From: Clostridium neonatale
GTDB lineage: Bacteria > Bacillota > Clostridia > Clostridiales > Clostridiaceae
Length of the DNA: 64,000 bases
Assembly: GCF_001458595.1 (NCBI RefSeq)
Contig: NZ_LN890328.1
Location: 1,063,737 to 1,127,736 of the forward strand
Reading direction: 5' to 3'
Within the stretch, counting starts at the first letter, position 1; each line of letters starts with the position of its first letter. Of this stretch, positions 15,333 through 24,294 are shown piece after piece. The position numbers were made by a program, and so were the translations under genes. The notes below the pieces were generated by a model. That model did no database searches, had not been told where the DNA came from, and worked only from the letters and a program-made list of their open reading frames with translations.

Positions 15333-16942
15333 AACGAGTACTTTATATCACCGCCAACAATTGTCATATTAATATTTATATCTTTAATTTTATTTTTATC
15401 ACATCTATAAATATCTTCATCAAGAACTACCATATCTGCAAATTTTCCTACTTCAAGAGTACCTTTTAAATTTTCTTCAAAAGAAGCATACGCTCCTCCT
15501 ATTGTGAAACATTTCAGCGCTTCTTCTATAGATAAACATTGACTTTTATTATATCCTTCTTCAGGATATCCATTTAAATCTTTTCTTGTCACTGCACAGT
15601 ATAAGTTATTCATTAAATCAAAGCTTTCAACAGGACAATCAGAACTTCCGCAAACTACTACACCTAAATCAATCAATGTCTTCCAGTTATAACTTGTCTT
15701 AGCAAGCTCTTTTCCAACCCTATCTTCTAGTATGTGCTGATCATAATGTATAAATATCGGTTGTATATACGCTATAAGATCTAATTTCTTAAATCTATTA
15801 AGTAACATTTCATCTGTAATCTGACAATGAACAATTCCGTGTCTGGTATCTTTCTTTGGATTATTTTTTATGGCCACCTCTATACAATTCATAGCCATTT
15901 CAATTGCGCCATCACCTATAGCATGAACTGCAACTGACATATTATTATCATGAGAAGTTGATATTAATTCCTGTAAGATTTCTTTATTATATATAGAAAT
16001 TCCTTTCGTAGTTTTATCATCCTCATAAAAATTTCTCATATAAGCTGTTCTTGCCCCTAATGAACCATCGCTTATTATTTTTAAAGGGCCAAGTTTAAAA
16101 TGACTACTTCCTTTATCTAAGTTATATCCTTTTAAGATAAAATCTTTTAATTGTGATAGTTCCATATTACATTGCTGATTTACTCTTATATTTAAAAGAC
16201 CTTCTTCATCTAATTCTTTATATACATTTATTATATCTTCGTATAATTTTACATTTCCAAAGTCATCACTTTGTACAGATGCTATTCCTGATTTTAAAAG
16301 TTTTTTAGATACACTTAGAATAGATTTTTTTATATCCTCTTTTGTTTTTTTAGGTAAAATTGATGTTACGAAGGACATAGCTTCTTCTCTTAAAACACCA
16401 TTAGGTTGTCCATAATTATCTACTTCAAAAACTCCGCCATCTACTTGTTTAGTATTTTTATTTATTCCAGCTAGTTTAAGTACGATTGTATTAACACATG
16501 CTACATGTATGCACGCTCTCGTTATATAAATTGGATTTTCTGTAGATACCTTGTCCAAATCTTCTCTTGTTGGAAATCTGTGTACATCAAAATAATCTTG
16601 ATTCCACCCATATCCTATTATCCATTCACCAGCAGCAACATTATTCTTTTCTTTGAAGTCTTTAAGGGTATTTATTATATCTTCTATAGACTTAGCTCCT
16701 TTAAGGTCTGCATGTATAAGATTTTCTCCGTATTCAACTACATGCATGTGACTATCATTAAATGCCGGAAGCATTAACTTTCCATTTAAATCTATAATTT
16801 TGGTATTTTCATTTTTTAACTTGAGTATTTCTGTATTTCTCCCTAAAGCTGCTATCAATCCATCTTTAACGGCTAAGGCTTCATAAAAATTGTTGTTATT
16901 ATCTAGTGATGATATTTTCCCATTTATATATATACTATTCAT
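15329..16942 (-). CDS. YtcJ-like amidohydrolase family protein
   Basis: The 537-residue protein is a metal-dependent amidohydrolase of the YtcJ/NfdA group. Visible features are the N-terminal beta-sandwich strand IYINGKISSL, the metal-binding PAFNDSHMHV near residue 63, GPLKIISDGSLGARTAYM, VAVHAIGDGAIEMA, and CGSSDCPVES near the C-terminus. Relatives hydrolyse N-substituted formamides or other amides, but the substrate here is unknown. The start ATG has no Shine-Dalgarno sequence. A TATAAT box sits only 4 bp upstream on the minus strand, so the transcript may be leaderless. The conserved N-terminal strand argues against a later start. Single-gene unit. Confidence 0.88.
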   Translation of the reverse strand: MNSIYINGKISSLDNNNNFYEALAVKDGLIAALGRNTEILKLKNENTKIIDLNGKLMLPAFNDSHMHVVEYGENLIHADLKGAKSIEDIINTLKDFKEKNNVAAGEWIIGYGWNQDYFDVHRFPTREDLDKVSTENPIYITRACIHVACVNTIVLKLAGINKNTKQVDGGVFEVDNYGQPNGVLREEAMSFVTSILPKKTKEDIKKSILSVSKKLLKSGIASVQSDDFGNVKLYEDIINVYKELDEEGLLNIRVNQQCNMELSQLKDFILKGYNLDKGSSHFKLGPLKIISDGSLGARTAYMRNFYEDDKTTKGISIYNKEILQELISTSHDNNMSVAVHAIGDGAIEMAMNCIEVAIKNNPKKDTRHGIVHCQITDEMLLNRFKKLDLIAYIQPIFIHYDQHILEDRVGKELAKTSYNWKTLIDLGVVVCGSSDCPVESFDLMNNLYCAVTRKDLNGYPEEGYNKSQCLSIEEALKCFTIGGAYASFEENLKGTLEVGKFADMVVLDEDIYRCDKNKIKDININMTIVGGDIKYSL

Positions 16943-17309
16943 TTTAATTATACCGTTATTGTATGAAGATATATTAAAAAGTTATTTAAATACTTTTATT
17001 TATAATCTTATTGCAATAACTATTCCTTTCTATCTAACTAGATATTGTTAGATTCTAATTATATATTCTGATATTATTTTGATTTTCTCTTTTGAACTTA
17101 AAATACATATATCTTTTTCTAACCTTACTTATAGAATATATTTTACCATATAATTCATAATAGAAATAAATTATTTTTGTATTGTTTATATATGTTTTAA
17201 TTTATTTTTTATTTACTATCAATATAATTAAAAGTATTTCTATCAAACCTAATATAAAGAGATAGTGTAAAGTTATATACGTCTATAAAACTATATATTT
17301 TAAATAGAA
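16943..17309. other. 367-bp AT-rich gap
   Basis: No gene seen. It contains the amidohydrolase upstream region and a small dyad ATCTAAC-N8-GTTAGAT near 17033-17054 that could be an operator. The rest is A/T-rich without further structure I can support. Confidence 0.5.
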
Positions 17310-17352
17310 AAACAGCAGATAATCTTATGATATACATAATTATCTGCTGTTT
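17310..17352 (-). terminator. Terminator after the MGL-family gene
   Basis: Perfect 14-bp arms AAACAGCAGATAAT (17310-17323) and 17339-17352, with T-run on the minus strand. Confidence 0.88.
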
Positions 17353-17362
17353 AATTATTATA

Positions 17363-18649
17363 CTATTCTTCTAATGTTCTACTAAGTCCAATAAGAACTC
17401 CTATCTTGCCGTGTTCGAAGTTAAGTCCACCTTGCATATAAGCAATATATGGAGGCCTTATAGGGCCATCTGCTGATAATTCTATTGTTGATCCAGAGAT
17501 AAATGCTCCAGCTGCCATAACAATGTCACAATCATATCCTGGCATTGCCCATGGTTCACATACAGCAAATGAATCTATAGGAGATCCTGCTTGTATTCCG
17601 CTACAGAAATTAACTAACTTTTTAGGATCATTAAATTCTATGGCTTGAATTATATCAGTTCTTTTATCTTTAGCTGCTGGAAATACTTTGAATCCTGCAA
17701 TTTCCATAACTCTTGCAGTAAATACTGCTGTTTTCACCGCTTCTATGGATACATGTGGAGCAAAGAATAGTCCCTGAAAAAGGCTTCTCATAAGTCCATA
17801 TGTAGCTCCATATTCTCCACCAACACCTGGAACTGTGAATCTATTCTCAGCTTGTTTTACATACTCAGCCTTACCTACTATATATCCTCCACCTGGTGCC
17901 ACTCCTCCACCGATGTTTTTCATAAGTGATCCAGCCATAAGGTCTGCACCAACTTCACTTGGCTCAATTGTTTCTATAAATTCACCATAGCAGTTATCTA
18001 CAAATATTAATATATCTTTCCTTACTTCTCTTATAACTTTTATAACCTCTTCAATTTGAGATACTAAGAAAGATTTTCGTGAAGCGTATCCTGTACTCCT
18101 TTGAATATGTATTAATTTGTATGATGGTTCATTTCTTAAAGCATTTCTTATTTCTTCAAATTTGAAATGACCTTCGTGATCAAGATCAATTATATCTGTC
18201 TTTATATCATACTCATCTAAAGAACCTGGATTTTTCTTTTCTGAAAGTCCAAGTACCCCAAGCAAAGTATCATATGGTTTTCCTGAGACACAAAGAATCT
18301 TATCTTTTGGTCTTACATTTCCTATTATTGCTGCACCTATTGCATGTGTTCCACTTACAAAGTTATGTCTAACAAGTGCCGCCTCTGTTTTGAATATTCT
18401 AGCATATACTCTATCTAAAGCATCACGTCCAATATCATCTAATCCATATCCTGTTGTGTTAGTAAAATGAGAATCACTTATTCTTTCTTCTTGAAATGCT
18501 TTAAGAACTTTCAATTGATTAAATTCTCTTACATCATCATATAACTGTAAGTCTTTTTCAATATCACTTAATGCCTGTCTATATATTTCTAAGGCCCTAT
18601 CGCTTATTTTATAGTTATTAATTAAGAAATCTTCAGTAATTTTTAGCAT
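17363..18649 (-). CDS. Methionine gamma-lyase family protein (older name: aluminum resistance protein)
   Basis: This PLP-dependent enzyme of fold type I begins MLKITEDFLINNYKIS and contains TTGYGLDDIGRDALDRVYA and VRHNFVSGTHAIGAAI. ILIFVDNCYGEFIE holds the Asp that binds the PLP ring nitrogen, and AGSLMKNIGGGVAPGGGYIVG holds the Schiff-base Lys. It is widespread in Firmicutes next to hfq and miaA, as here. Despite both family names, its reaction is not settled. I start at 18649, which has AAGGAG nearby upstream; an in-frame ATG 48 bp earlier would run through the hfq terminator. Product is 428 residues. It is the last gene of the mutL-miaA-hfq block. Confidence 0.9.
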   Translation of the reverse strand: MLKITEDFLINNYKISDRALEIYRQALSDIEKDLQLYDDVREFNQLKVLKAFQEERISDSHFTNTTGYGLDDIGRDALDRVYARIFKTEAALVRHNFVSGTHAIGAAIIGNVRPKDKILCVSGKPYDTLLGVLGLSEKKNPGSLDEYDIKTDIIDLDHEGHFKFEEIRNALRNEPSYKLIHIQRSTGYASRKSFLVSQIEEVIKVIREVRKDILIFVDNCYGEFIETIEPSEVGADLMAGSLMKNIGGGVAPGGGYIVGKAEYVKQAENRFTVPGVGGEYGATYGLMRSLFQGLFFAPHVSIEAVKTAVFTARVMEIAGFKVFPAAKDKRTDIIQAIEFNDPKKLVNFCSGIQAGSPIDSFAVCEPWAMPGYDCDIVMAAGAFISGSTIELSADGPIRPPYIAYMQGGLNFEHGKIGVLIGLSRTLEE

Positions 18650-18684
18650 GTTTTTTCTTCTCCTTATTTTGTTTTTCACCCAAA

Positions 18685-18712
18685 AATAAATAGGCATATA
18701 TGCCTATTTATT
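18685..18712 (-). terminator. Hairpin between hfq and the MGL-family gene
   Basis: Perfect 12-bp arms AATAAATAGGCA/TGCCTATTTATT around TATA. A T-run on the minus strand makes it a likely terminator or attenuator after hfq. Confidence 0.8.
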
Positions 18713-18720
18713 AATGTTTT

Positions 18721-18954
18721 TTATTCATTTTCTGTAAATAAAATAGGTTTAAAAGGTGTAATAGTTGAAATTGAATGTTTATAAATTAGCATTTGCTTAT
18801 CATCACAATTTAATACTACTGTAAAGTTATCAAAACCTTTTACAAAACCTTTTAATTGAAATCCATTTAACAAATGAATGATAACTTGAATTTTATTTTT
18901 TCTTGCATTATTTAAGAAAATATCTTGTAAATTATTTTGTGTTTTATTGACCAC
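18721..18954 (-). CDS. hfq: RNA chaperone Hfq
   Basis: Hfq forms a hexameric Sm-like ring that binds A/U-rich RNA and helps small RNAs pair with mRNAs. The 77-residue product has the Sm1 strand set ([25 protein letters not shown]) and the Sm2 signature IYKHSISTI, the bacterial Hfq form of [15 protein letters not shown] forms the proximal-face helix with the conserved Gln near its start. The start is GTG after GGAGG. It follows miaA by 42 bp, the usual arrangement in both clostridia and proteobacteria. A hairpin downstream separates it from the MGL-family gene. Confidence 0.97.
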   Translation of the reverse strand: MVNKTQNNLQDIFLNNARKNKIQVIIHLLNGFQLKGFVKGFDNFTVVLNCDDKQMLIYKHSISTITPFKPILFTENE

Positions 18955-18996
18955 AATCTACACCTCCGTAAATAACCATATATAATTATTATAACT

Positions 18997-19926
18997 CTAG
19001 TTATGACTAATGTCATTAATAATTTTGATAACTATTTCATCATCACTCATAATATCTTTATCTAAAAATACACATCTTTTATCGCGTCTAAACCATGTTA
19101 ATTGCCTTTTAGCATAATTTCTAGATCCTTGTTTTATCATATTTACTGCTTCTTCTAATGATATTTTATTTTCTAAGTGATACAGTATTTCTTTATAACC
19201 TATACCTTGCATTGACTGCATATGTGAAGTATACCCCATATTTTTAAGCTTTATACACTCATCAAGAAGTCCTCTTTCCATCATAATATCTACACGCTTA
19301 TTAATTCTTTCATATAGCTTTTCACGATTCATAGTTAAAACATAATAATATATATCATAATTACTATTATAAAAATCATCTCCAGCATTGAAAGAACTAA
19401 ACGGCTTTCCTGTAAGTTTAAATACTTCTAAAGCACGAATAACTCTTTTTCTGTTATTTGCATGTATTTCATTATAGCTTATAATATCACACTTTTTTAA
19501 CATTTCATGTATATATTCATTGCCTTTTTCTATTGCTAGTTTCTCTAAATATTCTCTATATTCATCATCTTTTTCTGCCTCAGTAAAAGTCATGTTACAT
19601 GTTAATGAGTTTATGTAAAGACCTGTTCCTCCAACTATCATTGGTAATTTAGCTTTATTTAAAATCTCTTTAAGTGCTGTTTCACCATATTCCTTAAAAT
19701 CAGCAACTGAAAAAGGAATATCTGGATTTATAACATCTATTAAATAATGTTTTATTCCATCCATTTCTTCTTCACTTACTTTAGCAGAACCAATATCCAT
19801 ATGCTTATATATCTGCATTGAATCAGCTGAAATTATTTCTCCATTTAATTCTTTTGCAAGTCTTATTGAAAGCTCAGTTTTGCCTACAGCTGTAGGTCCA
19901 GCGATAACTAATAATTTCTGTTTCAT
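18997..19926 (-). CDS. miaA: tRNA dimethylallyltransferase
   Basis: MiaA transfers a dimethylallyl group from DMAPP to A37 of tRNAs reading UNN codons. MiaB then methylthiolates the product. The 309-residue protein shows the P-loop [17 protein letters not shown], the catalytic [18 protein letters not shown] with the conserved Asp, the [14 protein letters not shown] segment, the [13 protein letters not shown] motif and the C-terminal [13 protein letters not shown] that closes over tRNA. GAAAGGA lies upstream. The gene starts 19 bp after mutL ends and precedes hfq, forming the conserved mutL-miaA-hfq block. DMAPP would come from the MEP pathway ending in the IspH encoded at 5.3-7.2 kb. Confidence 0.97.
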   Translation of the reverse strand: MKQKLLVIAGPTAVGKTELSIRLAKELNGEIISADSMQIYKHMDIGSAKVSEEEMDGIKHYLIDVINPDIPFSVADFKEYGETALKEILNKAKLPMIVGGTGLYINSLTCNMTFTEAEKDDEYREYLEKLAIEKGNEYIHEMLKKCDIISYNEIHANNRKRVIRALEVFKLTGKPFSSFNAGDDFYNSNYDIYYYVLTMNREKLYERINKRVDIMMERGLLDECIKLKNMGYTSHMQSMQGIGYKEILYHLENKISLEEAVNMIKQGSRNYAKRQLTWFRRDKRCVFLDKDIMSDDEIVIKIINDISHN

Positions 19927-19945
19927 TATTACATCCTTTCATTTC

Positions 19946-21931
19946 TTATACTATTCGTCTGAATTTTTTATCTATATCTGTACTTGTAAACTTAACTATT
20001 ACAGGTCTTCCATGTGGACAATGAAATGGATCATCTATATATCTAAGTTCCTCAACTAGTTTAATCATTTCATTAAATTCTAACTTATCATTTCCTTTAA
20101 CAGCAGCTTTACATGCTTTTGTAGCAATTGCATTATGCTTTACTTCACTTGTTTTTCCGTTACCTAAATTCTTTAAGTTATCAAGTATTTCTAAGAATAG
20201 CTTTTTAGCATTAAGTCTCCCAAGAAAATAAGGAACTTCCTTTAATGCAAGTGATGTACCACCAAATTCTTCTAAAACAAAGCCTGCTTCTTTGAAAACT
20301 TTTATATTTTCTTCATAATATGAATAATCGTCTATTGTTAAGTCTATAATAGTTGGTACCATAAGAGGCTGAATTACTATATCACCATTCTCAATTTCCT
20401 TTAAGTATTTTTCAAAAAGTATTTTTTCATGTGCTGCATGCTGATCTATCATATAAAGAGTACTGTCATATTCACCTAATATATAGGTCTTATTATATTG
20501 ACCTATGATTGTTATAGGCGGAAACTTAGCAAATTTTACTTCATTAATAGTAGAGTTACTAACATTATTTATATTTTTAGATTCTTCAGAATATATATTT
20601 TCTTCTTTTTTTAAATCTATAGCTGTATATCCTTCACTACTTATATTGTTTTTTGAATCATATTTTTCATGAAAAGTAGTTTCTACTGGAAATTGTGCAG
20701 AGGCATAAGATTCTGAATTTGTTTTCAAATCAACCGGTATATTTATTTCTTCTTTAGGCTTTTCAGAAGATAAATTTACATTTAATATCTTGCCACCATC
20801 CATTACTTCTTTAGCAATATTGCTTGCGATTTTAACTTTCTCTTCTTCTTCTTTTATTTTAAAAGCTATTTCTTCAAATGAAGGAATCTTAGAGGTTTCT
20901 TTAAAAGTTTCTTCTTCTTCTTTTATTGCAAAATCATCGAATACATCATTTTTAAGAGCTGTATGTACTGCATTAAATATTTTACCAAATATCATTCTTT
21001 CATCATTGAATTTTATTTCTGCTTTTGTTGGATGTATATTAACATCTACATACTCAGGATATATTTCAATATATAAAATAAAGAATGGAAATTTATTTAC
21101 CGTTGAAAATGATTTAAAAGCCTGCTCTACTGCAACTGCAAGAGACTTATTTTTTATATATCTTTTATTTACAAATGTGCTTTGATTATTTCTTGAACCT
21201 CTTGCTATATCCTCTCTGCCTACATATCCATGTATAGTTACTAAATCTGAAGTATCTTCAAAATAAATAATATCTTCACTTATATTTCTACCATAGATAG
21301 TTCTTATAACATCTTTTATATCTCCGTTTCCAAAAGTATGTATTATTTTTTTACCATTATTATATAATTTTATACTTACATCTGGATTAGCAAGCGCAAT
21401 TCTTGTAACTATATCATTAATAAGAGAACCTTCTTTAGATATTGTTTTTAAAAATTTCTTTCTTGCAGGTACATTGTAGAATAAATCACGTACTTCTATT
21501 ATCGTGCCTTTATTAATACCACATTCAGTTATATCAGATACTCCTCCACCTTCAATTGATATTTCATATCCAAATCCACTTTCTTCTTGCTTAGATTTTA
21601 AATTAACCTTAGATACAGATGCTATAGAAGGTAGTGCTTCCCCTCTAAATCCTAGTGTACTTATATTATATATATCTTCTGATTCTTTTATTTTACTTGT
21701 TGCATGAGGCAGAAATGCTTTAGTCATATCATCTTTATATATGCCATCGCCATCATCTATGACTCTAATTAAGGATATTCCACCTTCTTCAACTTCTATT
21801 AATATATTTTTAGCATTGGCATCTATTGAATTTTCAACTAACTCTTTTACCACAGAAGAAGGTCTTTCAACAACCTCCCCAGCTGCAATCTTATTTGCTG
21901 TATCTTCACTTAAAATATTAATTCTTTTCAT
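19946..21931 (-). CDS. mutL: DNA mismatch repair protein MutL
   Basis: MutL couples mismatch recognition by MutS to strand incision. The N-terminal GHKL ATPase shows the NKIAAGEVVERPSSVVKELVENS motif, IRVIDDGDGI, HATSKI and GFRGEALPSIASV within the first 110 residues. The middle (about residues 330-450) is a long, acidic, poorly conserved linker. The C-terminal dimerisation domain has DQHAAHEKILFE near residue 490, the DQHA(X)2E(X)4E metal motif of endonuclease-type MutL found in bacteria without MutH. HCPHGRPVIVKF near the end completes that site. Length 661 is typical. The usual neighbour mutS is not upstream but 31.7 kb away in the same orientation. Confidence 0.97.
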   Translation of the reverse strand: MKRINILSEDTANKIAAGEVVERPSSVVKELVENSIDANAKNILIEVEEGGISLIRVIDDGDGIYKDDMTKAFLPHATSKIKESEDIYNISTLGFRGEALPSIASVSKVNLKSKQEESGFGYEISIEGGGVSDITECGINKGTIIEVRDLFYNVPARKKFLKTISKEGSLINDIVTRIALANPDVSIKLYNNGKKIIHTFGNGDIKDVIRTIYGRNISEDIIYFEDTSDLVTIHGYVGREDIARGSRNNQSTFVNKRYIKNKSLAVAVEQAFKSFSTVNKFPFFILYIEIYPEYVDVNIHPTKAEIKFNDERMIFGKIFNAVHTALKNDVFDDFAIKEEEETFKETSKIPSFEEIAFKIKEEEEKVKIASNIAKEVMDGGKILNVNLSSEKPKEEINIPVDLKTNSESYASAQFPVETTFHEKYDSKNNISSEGYTAIDLKKEENIYSEESKNINNVSNSTINEVKFAKFPPITIIGQYNKTYILGEYDSTLYMIDQHAAHEKILFEKYLKEIENGDIVIQPLMVPTIIDLTIDDYSYYEENIKVFKEAGFVLEEFGGTSLALKEVPYFLGRLNAKKLFLEILDNLKNLGNGKTSEVKHNAIATKACKAAVKGNDKLEFNEMIKLVEELRYIDDPFHCPHGRPVIVKFTSTDIDKKFRRIV

Positions 21932-22356
21932 TTAATTTTATCCTCCTTTCCTCTAAAGCTTTTAGCTTATACACGTTTCTTAAGTAAATCAATTTAAATA
22001 TTATTTTATAATTTTAATACTAACTATTAATCGTATATTACAATATATAAATATTATTTTAAACATAATTATTAGAATATATTTTCATTAGTAAATATTC
22101 TTTGTAATATTTGATTTGTATTATCAATTGTATTATATCTAATTTAAACGTCAATAACAAATTTAAGTTTTTAAGACCTATTAATATAGCTATTGAGCCA
22201 ACTTATTCTCTAATTGGTATACAGTAATATAATTTTTCTGAGCATTAACAAGGGTACCTCCACAAAGAGAGATACCCTACAAATGTTATTGCTTCAAAGG
22301 CCTATATGAAATTATTTTATATTCATAAAATAATTAATCAGTAACATCTATTGATT
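21932..22356. other. 425-bp gap upstream of mutL; left edge of the mutS-mutL insertion
   Basis: AT-rich, no gene. A GC-richer hairpin lies at about 22243-22290 (TAGGGTA/TACCCT with AAC/GTT extension on the minus strand), and a perfect 11-bp-arm hairpin AATTATTTTAT/ATAAAATAATT at 22310-22335. The latter lies 3' of the surface-protein gene and may end its transcript, although it lacks a good T-run. In many clostridia mutS would stand here. Confidence 0.55.
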
Positions 22357-23748
22357 TTATGCTAAACTACCATCAGAATTAAATATATATTTTTCTCCAT
22401 TAATATATTTCTTTCCAGTAGTCATTATTCCGTTTATATTGAAATAATACTTCTTTCCATCAACAGTTACCCATTCATTTTTCTTCATCTTACCAGTTGC
22501 ATCATCTAGATAGCACCATCCATCACTTGACCAAGCCCATCCTGTTTTCATTTTTCCATTACTATCAGAATAATACCAATTTCCATCTTTTCTAAACCAT
22601 CCAGTTTTTAAAGCTCCTGAAGGATCTGAGAAACAATACCATCCACCATTAATATAAAGCCAATCAGTTGCAAGAGCTCCATTATCTTTTAGGTAGTACC
22701 ATTTATCTTTACTATATTTCCATGCTGATGTTGCCATAGAACCATCATTTTCAAAATAGTACCAATAATCACCTATTTTAATCCATGATGTTGCAGCTTT
22801 ACCATTTGCTTTAAAGTAATAGTTTTTGCCATTATAAGTTGCCCACTCAGATTTCAATGCAGCACCATCTGCACCAACATAATATTTATCTTCACCATCT
22901 TCTATTAAAGTGTCAAATACTTGATAGCCTTCTTCTTTGTCAAAGTAGCATCTCTTACCATCAACAATCTGCCAGCCATTTTCCATAGCACCATCTATCC
23001 TATTGAAATAATAAGTTTTTCCATCAATTTTTTGAACACCTTTTAAGCTTATTCCATCTTCATCATAATAATATATATATCCATCTCTTTTCCCCCAGCC
23101 TTCATCATTATCAAATCTATCAAACACTTTGTCCCAAGCATCATCTACATCATCACTTTTATCATTTAATGAATCACTTAAATCTGACAATGAATCGCTT
23201 AAATCACTTACAGTATCTTTGATTCCACCTATAGTTCCTTTAATATCACTTAATATTCCATCAATTTTACTTTCTATTGATTGAATTTTAGTTTCTATAA
23301 TTTCTTTTATTAGTTCAAGTTTTTCAGTATCTAGATTATCTGCTTGTATATAAATTGGAGTTTTATTAGATTCATGTAATGCATACCCAAGGGCTCCCCC
23401 AACTACATATCCTTTTCCAATAACTTCACCGTCTGTATTTACTACTCCATATCCATATAAAGTAACTTCACTAATCTTATCACTTTTTATTGGTATTGTT
23501 TTTTTCTGTGTCAAATCTATCTTAACAACAGTATCAATTTTATATTTTTTATCATATTGAGTTTTTAAATATGATTCTAAATCTGATTCTATCACTGATG
23601 TTAATTGATCCTCAGTATAAACAGAAGTACTTTCATTGCTACTTTCTGCTGCATATACTTGTTTATAAAATATAGTATTATAAGTCACACTGCTAATTGT
23701 TAATACGCTTAATAAAATTGCTATAGTTTTTTTACTTCTCTTTATCAT
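22357..23748 (-). CDS. Cell-wall-binding repeat surface protein with coiled-coil segment
   Basis: The 463-residue protein has an N-terminal signal peptide (KKTIAILLSVLTISS, cleavage probably after VYAAES). A globular region of about 110 residues follows, containing YGYGVVNTDGEVIGKGYVVG. Residues about 140-205 form a predicted coiled coil with repeated LSDSLSDLSDSLND heptads. From residue 215 onward there are roughly twelve 20-residue repeats of the choline-binding/CW_binding type (W-x-x-x-x-G-x-W-Y-Y-F-x-x-x-G-x-M-x-T-G), for example WFRKDGNWYYSDSNGKMKTG. Such repeats attach proteins to wall polymers. It is the last of three genes with a lipoprotein and a YhgE/Pip protein, 11 bp after the former, so it probably acts with them. 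Confidence 0.85.
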   Translation of the reverse strand: MIKRSKKTIAILLSVLTISSVTYNTIFYKQVYAAESSNESTSVYTEDQLTSVIESDLESYLKTQYDKKYKIDTVVKIDLTQKKTIPIKSDKISEVTLYGYGVVNTDGEVIGKGYVVGGALGYALHESNKTPIYIQADNLDTEKLELIKEIIETKIQSIESKIDGILSDIKGTIGGIKDTVSDLSDSLSDLSDSLNDKSDDVDDAWDKVFDRFDNDEGWGKRDGYIYYYDEDGISLKGVQKIDGKTYYFNRIDGAMENGWQIVDGKRCYFDKEEGYQVFDTLIEDGEDKYYVGADGAALKSEWATYNGKNYYFKANGKAATSWIKIGDYWYYFENDGSMATSAWKYSKDKWYYLKDNGALATDWLYINGGWYCFSDPSGALKTGWFRKDGNWYYSDSNGKMKTGWAWSSDGWCYLDDATGKMKKNEWVTVDGKKYYFNINGIMTTGKKYINGEKYIFNSDGSLA

Positions 23749-23759
23749 TTTTAATCCTC

Positions 23760-24269
23760 CTATTGATTTCCTAATCTGCTAATAGCTCTTTCTAAATTAT
23801 CCATATGAACTTGAAATTCATCTAGTGTATCAGTGAAATCCTCTTTATTAACAGGACTATCATAAGAATCAATTCTATCTTTGGCATCATCAACATTATC
23901 TTGAAGTTCATCAAGGTCATCTGAGATTTCATCAAATTTATCCTTTATTTCTTCACTTTTCCCTTCAAAATCTGCTCTATTTATAATATCACTTAATTCA
24001 TCAGCTTTTTCACTTACTTCATTTAAAATTCTTGTTGCGTCGCTATCAGCTTCATCTAATTTATCAGCTATTTCTGATGGCTTACTATTTAATTTTTCAA
24101 GGAAATCTTGAATATCTTCATTATCATAAGCTTCATCTATTGATTCGCTTGATAATTCATCATCATCAGGCTTACTAAGTTTTGTTACATGATCATCCTC
24201 CATATTGCATCCTATAAATGACAAACTGGAAACAATTAATAATATTGATAATAAAAATTTTCCTTTCAT
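23760..24269 (-). CDS. Acidic coiled-coil lipoprotein
   Basis: The 169-residue protein has a lipoprotein signal peptide with lipobox SFIGC, giving a lipidated Cys at about residue 21. The mature part is strongly acidic and almost wholly helical, with heptad-like repeats (EEIKDKFDEISDDLDELQDNVDDAKDRI has a regular a/d pattern). No enzyme motif is visible. It sits 25 bp after the YhgE/Pip gene and 11 bp before the cell-wall-binding gene on the same strand. All three proteins carry similar D-x-L-D/S coiled-coil segments, which suggests that they contact each other outside the membrane. The family is not one I can name. Confidence 0.72.
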   Translation of the reverse strand: MKGKFLLSILLIVSSLSFIGCNMEDDHVTKLSKPDDDELSSESIDEAYDNEDIQDFLEKLNSKPSEIADKLDEADSDATRILNEVSEKADELSDIINRADFEGKSEEIKDKFDEISDDLDELQDNVDDAKDRIDSYDSPVNKEDFTDTLDEFQVHMDNLERAISRLGNQ

Positions 24270-24294
24270 AATTTACACCTCTTTTAAATAAAAA

